This document shows, piece after piece, positions 1-5,082 of a stretch of DNA of 5,082 bases. How positions within the stretch are numbered: the stretch's first letter is position 1; each line of letters starts with the position of its first letter. The notes under the pieces were generated by a model. That model saw only the letters and a program-made list of their open reading frames with translations. It searched no databases and was not told where the DNA came from. Origin of the DNA: Gemmatimonadota bacterium (GTDB lineage: Bacteria > Gemmatimonadota > Gemmatimonadetes > Longimicrobiales > Longimicrobiaceae). The translations under genes and the position numbers were made by a program. The stretch covers positions 1-5,082 of the forward strand of contig JAHWJV010000280.1 of NCBI GenBank assembly GCA_019348265.1, read 5' to 3'.

Positions 1-132
1 TCCGGACTGACCTGGCGAGAGATCGGGAGCGGCGTGGCAGAGTACCTGGATGGCATCGCGGCCTCGGACGACCGAAATGCGGTCGCAGTCGGCGCTGGCG
101 GCGTCATCTTGCGGGGTACGTCAGGCCGGTAG
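1..132 (+). CDS. C-terminal end of a YCF48/BNR-like beta-propeller protein (5' truncated by window edge)
   Basis: Frame 1 is open from the first base to a TAG at 130-132 and gives 43 residues. It starts SGLTWREIGSG, continues with LDGIAASDDRNAVAVG and AGGVILRG, and ends TSGR. The 'GLTW' turn followed by 'L.GIAA.D..NAVAVG.GG.ILR' is the usual last blade of YCF48/BNR-type repeat proteins, in which each blade ends in a G-T-W or aVGd-G-tilr element. Such proteins are commonly exported and act as binding scaffolds; the role of this one cannot be told from a single blade. The next gene lies 110 bp downstream on the same strand. I see no clear terminator between them, so they might be co-transcribed. 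The family call rests on motif style only. Confidence 0.6.
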   Translation, partial: SGLTWREIGSGVAEYLDGIAASDDRNAVAVGAGGVILRGTSGR

Positions 133-204
133 CTGCACATGGGGGTTCCAGCAGGGTTCATGGGCTGTGGGGCGACGCTCCGCCGCACGCCTGACGAAGC
201 CGCT

Positions 205-240
205 CCCGTCTCGGCTAGCCTTACCCACACCAGAGACGGG
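205..240 (+). promoter_or_regulatory. Inverted repeat overlapping the ribosome-binding region of the serine hydrolase gene
   Basis: CCCGTCTC at 205-212 and GAGACGGG at 233-240 are perfect 8-bp complements. A T-G pair (204/241) can extend the stem by wobble. The 20-nt loop contains the palindrome GGCTAGCC (213-220). The right arm holds the only purine-rich, Shine-Dalgarno-like stretch (AGAGACGGGG) and ends 2 nt before the ATG at 243. Folding in the mRNA would hide that site. No T-run follows, so it does not look like a terminator. A regulatory role is an inference. Confidence 0.4.
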
Positions 241-242
241 GT

Positions 243-1193
243 ATGAACGCCCTCTGCTTGAAACGGCTCCGACTGCGACACCTGCTCCTGCTCCTGCTCG
301 CAAGCGCCCCCATTCACGCCCAGGAGGCCGATCCCACCGCAACACCTGCAGCCCGTCCCGACTCGGTCCTCCTGACGAAGTTGCAGGGGCTGGTACGGGG
401 GTTCGGCGGCGACGTCGGCGTCTACGTGCGACATCTACCGACCGGTGCCAGCGCCGCGATCCGGGCGGATGAGGTGTTCCCGACGGCGAGCATGATCAAG
501 GTGCCGCTGCTGTTGACGCTCTACGATCAGGTGGAGCGCGGGGGGATCGACCTCGACTCCGTGGTGCCGTACCCCGACACGCTGAAGTACCAGTACGAGG
601 AGATCACCGACGTGGTGGGCTACCTCGAGCCGGGCGAGAAGCTTCCGCTGTGGGAGCTCGCGTTCCTGATGGTCGCGCTGAGCGACAACGTGGCGAGCCT
701 GTGGATCCAGGCGCTGGTCGGCGGGGGCGCTGCGGTGAACGAATGGCTGGCGGCGAACGGATTCACCCAGACTCGCGTGAACTCCAGAACCCCTGGTCGC
801 GAGGCGGCTCGAACCGAGTTCGGGTGGGGTCAGACTACCCCGCGCGAGATCGCGTCCGCGCTGGTGGCGATCCGGGAAGGGCGGGCCGTCAGCGCCAACG
901 CGTCGGAAGAGATGTACCGCGTGCTCACGAAGAGCTACTGGGACGAGGAGGCGCTCTCGCAGCTTCCGCCCACCGTTCAGGTGGCCTCCAAGCAGGGAGC
1001 CGTGGACCGCTCCCGCTCAGAGGTGCTGCTGGTGAATGCGCCCTCCGGTGACTACGTGCTCGCCATCATCACCAAGAACCAGACGGACACGAGCTACGAG
1101 CCTGGGAATGAGGGCCATCGCCTGATCCGAAGCATCTCCCGCGCGGTTTACGAGCACTTCAATCCCACAGACCCCTGGCGTCCACGCCGTTGA
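243..1193 (+). CDS. Exported class A beta-lactamase-like serine hydrolase (Beta-lactamase2 type)
   Basis: This is a 316-residue protein with an N-terminal signal peptide: basic KRLRLRH, a leucine-rich core at residues 13-19, and likely cleavage after IHA (about residue 26). There is no lipobox cysteine, so it is probably periplasmic or secreted. The penicillin-recognising serine-enzyme motifs are in order: SMIK at 83-86 (nucleophile Ser83, Lys86), SDN at 147-149, and SKQG at 249-252 in the place of KTG. A TTP at 198-200 matches the conserved segment after the omega loop. The length fits class A enzymes (about 290) plus the signal peptide. The omega loop lacks the usual ExxLN: residues 176-180 read QTRVN, so the general base Glu166 appears to be Gln. 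It may therefore be a penicillin-binding or amidase/esterase-like relative rather than an efficient beta-lactamase. I chose the ATG at 243 because it gives a proper signal peptide. The gene is convergent with xerC. Confidence 0.88.
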   Translation: MNALCLKRLRLRHLLLLLLASAPIHAQEADPTATPAARPDSVLLTKLQGLVRGFGGDVGVYVRHLPTGASAAIRADEVFPTASMIKVPLLLTLYDQVERGGIDLDSVVPYPDTLKYQYEEITDVVGYLEPGEKLPLWELAFLMVALSDNVASLWIQALVGGGAAVNEWLAANGFTQTRVNSRTPGREAARTEFGWGQTTPREIASALVAIREGRAVSANASEEMYRVLTKSYWDEEALSQLPPTVQVASKQGAVDRSRSEVLLVNAPSGDYVLAIITKNQTDTSYEPGNEGHRLIRSISRAVYEHFNPTDPWRPRR

Positions 1194-1309
1194 ATGCCGG
1201 GATCCGAGGCGCACACGCATTCTGACCCGCTCAATCGCCTACCACGCTGCACACCGCGAAAGTGGCGTACTCATGCTCCACCTGGGGGCTCCGGGCTCCA
1301 CGGGCACGC
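1194..1309. other. Convergent intergenic spacer
   Basis: This lies between the stop of the serine hydrolase gene and the stem-loop that follows xerC. I see no conserved reading frame or RNA gene here. The only structure noticed is a 7-bp tandem duplication, GGGCTCC, at 1286-1292 and 1293-1299. No intrinsic terminator with a T-run is visible for the plus-strand gene. Confidence 0.5.
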
Positions 1310-1346
1310 CTACCACTTCCGTGCGATAGCAGTTTTGAAGTGGTGG
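1310..1346 (-). terminator. Stem-loop just downstream of xerC, possible terminator
   Basis: ACCACTTC at 1312-1319 pairs perfectly with GAAGTGGT at 1337-1344. Two further pairs (1311/1345 as T-G and 1310/1346 as C-G) give a stem of about 10 bp around a 17-nt loop. On the minus strand it begins 1 nt after the xerC stop codon. Neither strand has a clear T-run after the stem, so it is not a textbook intrinsic terminator. It may act as a mRNA 3'-end hairpin or serve both convergent genes weakly. Confidence 0.35.
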
Positions 1347-1347
1347 A

Positions 1348-2289
1348 TCAGGCTCTCGGATGAGCCTGCTTGTAGACCCGCTGGAGGCGCTCGCGGGAGG
1401 TGTGCGTGTAGATCTGCGTGGTGCTGAGGCTTGCGTGCCCCAGAAGCTCTTTGACCGCCAGGAGGTCGGCACCGGCGTCGACGAGGTGCGTCGCGAAGCT
1501 GTGGCGGAGCGAGTGGGTGGAGAGACCCGAGTCCTCGCTCACCTGGTCGAGGAAGCCGACGACGATGTTCTGAATCTGGCGCACCGAGAGCCGCTTGCCG
1601 GCCTGGCTGAGGAAGAGGGCGCGGCGGTCCGCCTGGCTGGAGCGGGCCACTACTTCGTCGCGCCGGGGCTCGTACCGGCGGAGCGCGCCGACCGCCATCC
1701 TGCCGACCGGAACGATGCGCTCCTTGCGCCCCTTCCCCATCACCCGCAGCCGCTCGGTGACGAGATCGAGGTCGCCCAGGTTCACCTGCTGTAGCTCCGA
1801 GAGGCGTACGCCGGTCGAGTAGAAGAGCTCGACGATGGCGAGATTTCGAACACCGGCGAAACCGCCCTCCATCGCCCGCGCTTCGGCGGAGTTGAAGATG
1901 CTCTCCACCTGCTCGCGGGTGAGAAAGGCGGGCAGCGTGCGGTCGCGCTTGGGGGCGCGGACCGCGCGGGCGGGGTTCGCATCGATCGCCTCCTCCACGT
2001 GCAGGAAGCGGAACAGCGAGCGCACCGAGGATAGCTTCCGCGCGACGGTGCGCTTGGAAAGCTTCCGCCGCGTGGCGCAGTCGCCCATGAAGGAGCGGAT
2101 CGTCAGCCGGTCGACACCCGCCCAGCTCCACTCGGGGGTTCCATAGTACACGGTGAGGAACTCGGCGAACTCGGCGAGATCGTCCGTGTACGCCCGGACG
2201 GTCCGCGGTGAGAGCTGCCGCTCGTTCGTGATGTGGCTGATGAAGTCTCGCACGCCATCGCGCCCCTGAAGCTCCGCCGGTGCGGTCAT
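1348..2289 (-). CDS. xerC: Tyrosine recombinase XerC/XerD family
   Basis: This is a 313-residue site-specific tyrosine recombinase. Such proteins act on dif sites with a partner recombinase to resolve chromosome dimers at division. The N-terminal SAM-like core-binding domain (about residues 11-100) shows the ERQLSPRTVRAYTDDL motif. The catalytic domain carries Arg162 (STGVRLSEL), the beta-hairpin Lys186 (GKGRKER), His259 and Arg262 (STHSLRHSF), His285 (LLGHASLSTT) and the nucleophile Tyr294 (QIYTH). All catalytic residues are present. The ATG at 2289 overlaps the trmFO stop as ATGA, which supports translational coupling. An in-frame ATG at 2337 would add 16 residues inside trmFO and is less likely. 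No strong Shine-Dalgarno site is close; GGATGGAG lies about 21 nt upstream. The length slightly exceeds the usual 295-300 because of a longer linker near residues 205-222. Position after trmFO favours XerC, but XerC and XerD are hard to tell apart by sequence alone. Confidence 0.93.
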   Translation of the reverse strand: MTAPAELQGRDGVRDFISHITNERQLSPRTVRAYTDDLAEFAEFLTVYYGTPEWSWAGVDRLTIRSFMGDCATRRKLSKRTVARKLSSVRSLFRFLHVEEAIDANPARAVRAPKRDRTLPAFLTREQVESIFNSAEARAMEGGFAGVRNLAIVELFYSTGVRLSELQQVNLGDLDLVTERLRVMGKGRKERIVPVGRMAVGALRRYEPRRDEVVARSSQADRRALFLSQAGKRLSVRQIQNIVVGFLDQVSEDSGLSTHSLRHSFATHLVDAGADLLAVKELLGHASLSTTQIYTHTSRERLQRVYKQAHPRA

Positions 2290-3626
2290 CGCGCGGCAAC
2301 CGCGCCGGCGCTCTCCATCCCGTTCGCCGCCATCCATGCGGCAAAGTCGGCCTGCCCGCGCTCGGAGAGCAGGTCGCGCTTCTGCTGCTTGTCCCGAACG
2401 TTGGTCTCGAGCGGATCGATCAGCCCGAAGTTCGAGTTCATCGGCTGGAAATGCGCCGGATCGGCTTCACGCAGGTAGCGCATGAGCCCGCCGAGCATCG
2501 AGGTGACCGGCGGCAGCACCGGCTCAAGGCCACGGACGATCCGGTCGAGGTTCACCGCGGCCAGTATCCCGACCGCGGTCGACTCGGTGTAGCCCTCGAC
2601 TCCGGTGAGCTGGCCGGCGAAGAGGAGGTCCGTCCGGGAGGGCAGCGAGCCATGCGCGGTGAGTCGCGCGGGAAAGTTCAGGTAGGTGTTCCGGTGGATG
2701 GAGCCCCAGCGTAGAAACTCCACCTCCTCGAGACCGGGGATCATCTGGAAGATGCGCTTCTGCTCCGGGATCTTCAGCCTGGTCTGGAAGCCGACCAGAT
2801 TCCACATCTGACCGGCCTTGTCCTCGCGCCGGAGCTGAAGGATCGCGTGGGCGCGTTTGCCGTCCCACTGCGGAACGGGAAGGCCGACTGGCTTCATCGG
2901 GCCGAAGCGCAGCGTGTCGAGACCTCGCGAGGCCATTACCTCGATGGGGAGACATCCCTCGAAGTAGGGGACGTTCTCCCAATCGTGTCCCTCATAGCTC
3001 TCCCCGCCCCTGAGTGCATCGATGAACGACTCGTACTGCTCGCGCGTGAACGGGGCGTTCAGGTAATCGTCGCCATCGCCCTTACCCCACCGCGACATCG
3101 CGAAGAGGACGTCGTGGTCCAGCGATTCGTTGGAGACGATCGGGGCGATCGAGTCAAAGAACGCGAGCCCCTCGTCGCCGAGCTCGGCGCGGATGGCGGC
3201 GGAGAGGGCGTCGGAGGTGAGCGGGCCGGTCGCGATGATGGCGGGGCCGGCGGGCAGGGTGTCGACCTCCTCGCGCACCACCCTGATCCGCGGGTGCGCA
3301 GTGATCGCGTCCGTCATCCCTGCCGCGAAGACGTGCCGGTCGACGGTAAGCGCCGTACCACCCGGAACGCGGGCGACCTCAGCTACACGGAGGAGCAGCG
3401 ATCCCAGCGCGCGCATCTCCGTCTTGAGTAGCCCATGGGCGGTGTGCGGCTCGACGGACTTGAAGGAGTTGGTGCACACCACCTCGGCGAGCAGATCCGT
3501 CTGATGCGCCGCCGTCTTCCGCACGGGCCTCATCTCGTAGAGCGTCACCGAGTGCCCGCGCTCGGCGAGCTGGTACGCCGCTTCGGATCCGGCCAAACCT
3601 CCGCCGACTACACTTACTTCAGCCAT
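2286..3626 (-). CDS. trmFO: Methylenetetrahydrofolate--tRNA-(uracil-5-)-methyltransferase TrmFO
   Basis: This cytoplasmic flavoprotein makes 5-methyluridine at position 54 of the tRNA T-loop, taking the one-carbon unit from 5,10-methylenetetrahydrofolate and reducing with FADH2. The 446 residues match the family length (about 435-450). The FAD Rossmann motif VVGGGLAGSEAA is at 6-17, followed by the family stretch YEMRP (30-34). The two cysteines that align with the functional pair of Bacillus TrmFO are present: Cys51 in VVCTNSFKS and Cys225 in FEGCLPIEVMASRG. The FAD-binding C-terminal motif AGQLTGVEGYTEST is at 337-350, and the typical FQPMNSNFGL is at 393-402. The ATG at 3626 has a good GGGAGG Shine-Dalgarno site 5 nt upstream. 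A 16-bp palindrome sits just before that site. The gene lies downstream of topA and overlaps xerC by 4 bp, the usual operon order. The gene appears intact. Confidence 0.96.
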   Translation of the reverse strand: MAEVSVVGGGLAGSEAAYQLAERGHSVTLYEMRPVRKTAAHQTDLLAEVVCTNSFKSVEPHTAHGLLKTEMRALGSLLLRVAEVARVPGGTALTVDRHVFAAGMTDAITAHPRIRVVREEVDTLPAGPAIIATGPLTSDALSAAIRAELGDEGLAFFDSIAPIVSNESLDHDVLFAMSRWGKGDGDDYLNAPFTREQYESFIDALRGGESYEGHDWENVPYFEGCLPIEVMASRGLDTLRFGPMKPVGLPVPQWDGKRAHAILQLRREDKAGQMWNLVGFQTRLKIPEQKRIFQMIPGLEEVEFLRWGSIHRNTYLNFPARLTAHGSLPSRTDLLFAGQLTGVEGYTESTAVGILAAVNLDRIVRGLEPVLPPVTSMLGGLMRYLREADPAHFQPMNSNFGLIDPLETNVRDKQQKRDLLSERGQADFAAWMAANGMESAGAVAAR

Positions 3627-3637
3627 CTATCCTCCCA

Positions 3638-3653
3638 CTCCGCGGTCGCGGAG
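3638..3653 (-). promoter_or_regulatory. Palindrome upstream of the trmFO ribosome-binding site
   Basis: CTCCGCG and CGCGGAG (3638-3644 and 3647-3653) form a perfect 7-bp inverted repeat with a 2-bp centre. It ends only a few bases before the GGGAGG site of trmFO. In RNA it could fold as a 6-bp stem with a GACC tetraloop; in DNA it could be a repressor operator. Either role is inference, and high GC raises the chance of accidental palindromes. Confidence 0.35.
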
Positions 3654-3720
3654 AAATGCTCGTGACTGTTCAACGCGGCAGCATCGCTCCGCAAAGGCGG
3701 CGCATGAGCCGGCATAGGCC

Positions 3721-3836
3721 GCCGGACGGCTCCCGAAGGCCGGGTTCGTGTTGCGGCGAATTCATTCGGCGGGCTGGGAGCGGGAGCTTCGGGGTCCCAG
3801 GTGGACGTCGCCAGGCCCGTACCAATGCCGTCCGGC
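3721..3836. repeat. 10-bp inverted repeat within the topA-trmFO spacer
   Basis: GCCGGACGGC at 3721-3730 is the exact reverse complement of GCCGTCCGGC at 3827-3836, with 96 bp between. Each arm is followed by TCCCG, so a short direct repeat, GGCTCCCG, overlaps the arms. A smaller pair, CTGGGA (3774-3779) and TCCCAG (3795-3800), lies inside. The 227-bp spacer 3627-3853 holds no gene I can support. The repeats could form a cruciform or transcript stem between topA and trmFO. Confidence 0.35.
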
Positions 3837-3853
3837 TCCCGGTCACCACTGCG

Positions 3854-4774
3854 TCACTTCTTCTTCACCGCGCGCGCCTTCTTGGCCGCCGCGCCGGCTC
3901 GCTTCGCCGGGGCTGCCTTCCGCGCGGCCGCCGCCTTCTTGACGGGAGCGGCCTTCCGCGCGGGAGCCGACTTCCTGCCGCGGGCGCTCTTGCGCCCCTT
4001 TCCGGGAGGGTCGCCTTTGGCGATCCGCTCCTCGAGCAGCCGCACGGCGTCGGCGACGGTGAGCTTGTCCGGATCCGCTCCCTTGGCGAGCGAGGCGTTG
4101 ACGGTGCCGTGCTTCACGTAAGGGCCGAAGCGCCCCTCGAAGAGCTGGATCGGTGCGCCGTCGGTCGGATGGGGGCCGATGTCGCGCAGCGGCGTGGCTC
4201 CGCGCTTCACTCCCTTGGCCTGGGATAGGAGCTCCAGTGCGCGCTGGATCGGAACGGTGTAGACGTCGTCCCCCGGCGTGAGCGAACGGAAATCCCCGTC
4301 GTGCACCACGAAGGGACCGAAGCGCCCGACCCCCGCCTCGATCGGCTTGCCGCTTTCCGGGTGCGCTCCGAGGACGCGCGGTAGCGACAGCAGCCGCAGT
4401 GCGGTCGGCAGGTCTAGCGCGTCCGGAGTCATCCCCTTGGGGAGCGAAGCCCGCCGCGGCTTCTCTCCCTCACGGGCCTCCCCCAACTGGACGTAGGGAC
4501 CGAAGCGTCCCATCAGCATGAAGACAGGGAGCCCACTCTGCGGGTCGATCCCGAGGGTCTCCGGCCCCTCCGTTTTGGCGCGAACCAGCTGCGCGACCTG
4601 CTCCTCGGAGAGCTTCAGGCGCTTGGAGACGGCCTCGACGATCCGCGGGCCGCCCGGGTGCACCGCCCAGCCCGCGACGTCGGCGGGCCGCAGCCCGTGG
4701 GCGGCGAGCATGTCCTCGGCCACCGAGCCGACGTGCTTGCGCAGGACGGCGGGCACGCGGGGCGAGAGGCCCAT
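3854..4774 (-). CDS. topA: DNA topoisomerase I, C-terminal region only, joined in frame to a foreign upstream segment
   Basis: From about 4600 down to the stop at 3854, the frame encodes the C-terminal region of type IA topoisomerase, the enzyme that relaxes negative supercoils. Three TopA C-terminal repeats are visible, each a 'LG..P.sG.pi....GRFGPYV' unit: about 4555-4478 (GRFGPYVQLGE), 4372-4295 (GRFGPFVVHDG) and 4180-4103 (GRFGPYVKHGT). A Lys/Ala/Arg-rich tail of about 50 residues follows (4003-3857, ending ARAVKKK). Such tails bind DNA in high-GC bacteria. The Toprim and active-site Tyr domains are absent. Instead, the frame continues upstream into a type III polyketide synthase fragment (about 4774-4600). 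The first ATG within that fragment is at 4774. An earlier in-frame ATG at 4984 lies in antisense of another gene. As it stands this cannot be a working topoisomerase. The TopA identity is secure; the start is not real in the normal sense. Confidence 0.85.
   Translation of the reverse strand: MGLSPRVPAVLRKHVGSVAEDMLAAHGLRPADVAGWAVHPGGPRIVEAVSKRLKLSEEQVAQLVRAKTEGPETLGIDPQSGLPVFMLMGRFGPYVQLGEAREGEKPRRASLPKGMTPDALDLPTALRLLSLPRVLGAHPESGKPIEAGVGRFGPFVVHDGDFRSLTPGDDVYTVPIQRALELLSQAKGVKRGATPLRDIGPHPTDGAPIQLFEGRFGPYVKHGTVNASLAKGADPDKLTVADAVRLLEERIAKGDPPGKGRKSARGRKSAPARKAAPVKKAAAARKAAPAKRAGAAAKKARAVKKK
3915..3963 (-). repeat. Low-complexity repeats encoding the TopA Lys/Ala tail
   Basis: The plus-strand 13-mer GCCTTCCGCGCGG occurs at 3915-3927 and again at 3951-3963, 36 bp apart, among several related GCCTTCTTG units. 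Translated on the minus strand these give repeated A-A-R/K-K-A-A-P blocks. This is the expected composition of a basic topoisomerase tail, and such repeats often change length between strains. Confidence 0.6.
4600..4774 (-). pseudogene. Fragment of a type III polyketide synthase (chalcone/stilbene synthase-like), C-terminal domain
   Basis: The minus-strand frame reads MGLSPRVPAVLRKHV, then MLAAHGLRPADVAGW, then AVHPGGPRIVEAVSKRL. This is the C-terminal thiolase-fold segment of type III polyketide synthases; the His of WAVHPGG is one of the Cys-His-Asn catalytic triad. A full enzyme has about 350-400 residues, so about 55 residues is a small internal piece. The catalytic Cys half would lie upstream, where the strand is instead antisense to a metallopeptidase gene. 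The final Asn-containing GNMSS-type motif would lie downstream, where the frame becomes TopA. The fragment is cut at both ends and cannot be active. The fusion with TopA is in frame near KLSEEQ (about 4615-4598), and the exact change point is uncertain by several codons. Confidence 0.72.
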
Positions 4775-4783
4775 GCCACCGCA

Positions 4784-5082
4784 CTGCAGGAGACCGGTCC
4801 GGCGGGGTTGGCCTACAACTTCTTCGTCAACCAGTACGTCGCGCCGCTGCTGCACGCGAACACCCGCCCCGACAACCTCTACAGCGGCTTCCGCTCGCTG
4901 CTGTCCGACGAGTCGCGCAGGGACGAGCTGGCGCAACTGCGCGACGAGCTGGAGCGCGAGACGACCGACCCGTATGACTCGCATCCGGCCCTGCCTGACC
5001 GGCTGGCACAGCTGGAGGATCTGCCCCCCGGTGAAGCGTTGTCCGACACGCGCCCTGCGCGTGAGGTGCTGTCGGAAGATCG
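4784..5082 (+). CDS. C-terminal part of an M48-like metallopeptidase (cut at both ends)
   Basis: The plus-strand frame that includes 4796-4798 has no stop through the window end. It begins LQETGPAGLAYNFFVNQYV, then APLLHANTRPDNLYSGFRSLL, an acidic/basic helical stretch (DELAQLRDELERE), and DPYDSHPALPDRLAQLE. The pattern of an xPLL segment, 'P....GF..fL' and DPYDSHP..pxRL is seen C-terminal to the zinc domain in membrane-linked M48 family proteases. The HExxH zinc site and membrane helices would be upstream and are missing, because at about 4770-4786 the sequence switches to the polyketide synthase fragment on the other strand. No credible start codon is present at the joint. The gene continues beyond the window. 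The family call rests on motif style and has moderate certainty; that this strand is coding is clearer. Confidence 0.65.
   Translation, partial: MQETGPAGLAYNFFVNQYVAPLLHANTRPDNLYSGFRSLLSDESRRDELAQLRDELERETTDPYDSHPALPDRLAQLEDLPPGEALSDTRPAREVLSED

Noticed and set aside
50..472. Plus-strand frame of 140 residues over the start of the serine hydrolase gene
   Set aside because: It is Arg/Pro-rich, out of frame with the clear signal peptide and beta-lactamase motifs, and has no recognisable family.
1310..1346. Possible dif or att site near the xerC gene
   Set aside because: The arms do not resemble the 11-6-11 AT-rich-centred dif layout; the 17-nt spacing and arm sequence fit a hairpin better.
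1360..1794. Open frame of 144 residues on the plus strand inside xerC
   Set aside because: It is antisense to the catalytic domain of the recombinase, shows no motif of its own, and long antisense frames are common at this GC content.
2847..3431. Plus-strand frame of 194 residues opposite trmFO
   Set aside because: It is antisense to the well-conserved TrmFO frame and has no domain features.
3721..3853. Possible tRNA or small RNA gene around the GGGTTCG at 3742-3748
   Set aside because: The GGTTCG-like motif lacks a matching T-arm, anticodon arm and acceptor stem on either strand.
4775..4984. Minus-strand extension of the TopA/PKS frame up to an ATG at 4984
   Set aside because: Its residues are an antisense reading of the plus-strand M48-like coding sequence, with Val/Arg/Gln-rich composition and no domain.
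4470..4984. A new natural polyketide synthase-topoisomerase fusion protein as an undescribed system
   Set aside because: Both partners are truncated through their catalytic cores, so neither activity could work. The adjacent strand switch to a third truncated gene points to a chimeric joint rather than an evolved fusion.

Overview
The window is high-GC bacterial chromosomal DNA with dense coding on both strands. Nothing in it fixes the species. The folate-dependent TrmFO, the topA-trmFO-xerC gene order, the Lys/Ala-rich topoisomerase tail and the class-A-like serine hydrolase would fit a soil lineage such as Gemmatimonadota, but that is an inference from protein style. The abrupt gene joints near the right end suggest an assembled metagenome contig or a rearranged locus.

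Layout, left to right. Positions 1-132 (+) are the last 43 residues of a YCF48/BNR-type beta-propeller protein. Positions 243-1193 (+) encode a secreted class A beta-lactamase-like serine hydrolase with SxxK, SDN and a KQG variant of KTG. An inverted repeat lies over its ribosome-binding region. A short convergent spacer (1194-1347) holds a stem-loop just after xerC. On the minus strand, reading right to left, comes a housekeeping block: the C-terminal half of topoisomerase I (stop at 3854), a 227-bp spacer, trmFO (3626-2286) and a Xer-type tyrosine recombinase (2289-1348). The last two overlap by 4 bp (ATGA). This is the first part of the widespread topA-trmFO-xerC-hslV-hslU neighbourhood. 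The hslVU pair is not downstream; a convergent, unrelated gene is there instead.

The right end is the odd part. The minus-strand frame that carries the TopA C-terminus runs, without a stop, upstream into about 55 residues of the C-terminal domain of a type III polyketide synthase (catalytic His in WAVHPGG). It then becomes plain antisense of a plus-strand gene. From about 4784 to the window end, the plus strand encodes the C-terminal part of an M48-like metallopeptidase (DPYDSHP motif). Three unrelated gene fragments therefore meet within about 200 bp, each cut at the joint. I read this as an assembly or library chimera first, and as a genuine rearrangement second.

Functionally, the minus-strand genes are core maintenance: DNA supercoiling (TopA), tRNA T-loop m5U54 methylation (TrmFO) and chromosome-dimer resolution (XerC/D). 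The plus-strand genes on the left are envelope or export related. I see no mobile element, CRISPR array, RNA gene or convincing new defence or biosynthetic system.
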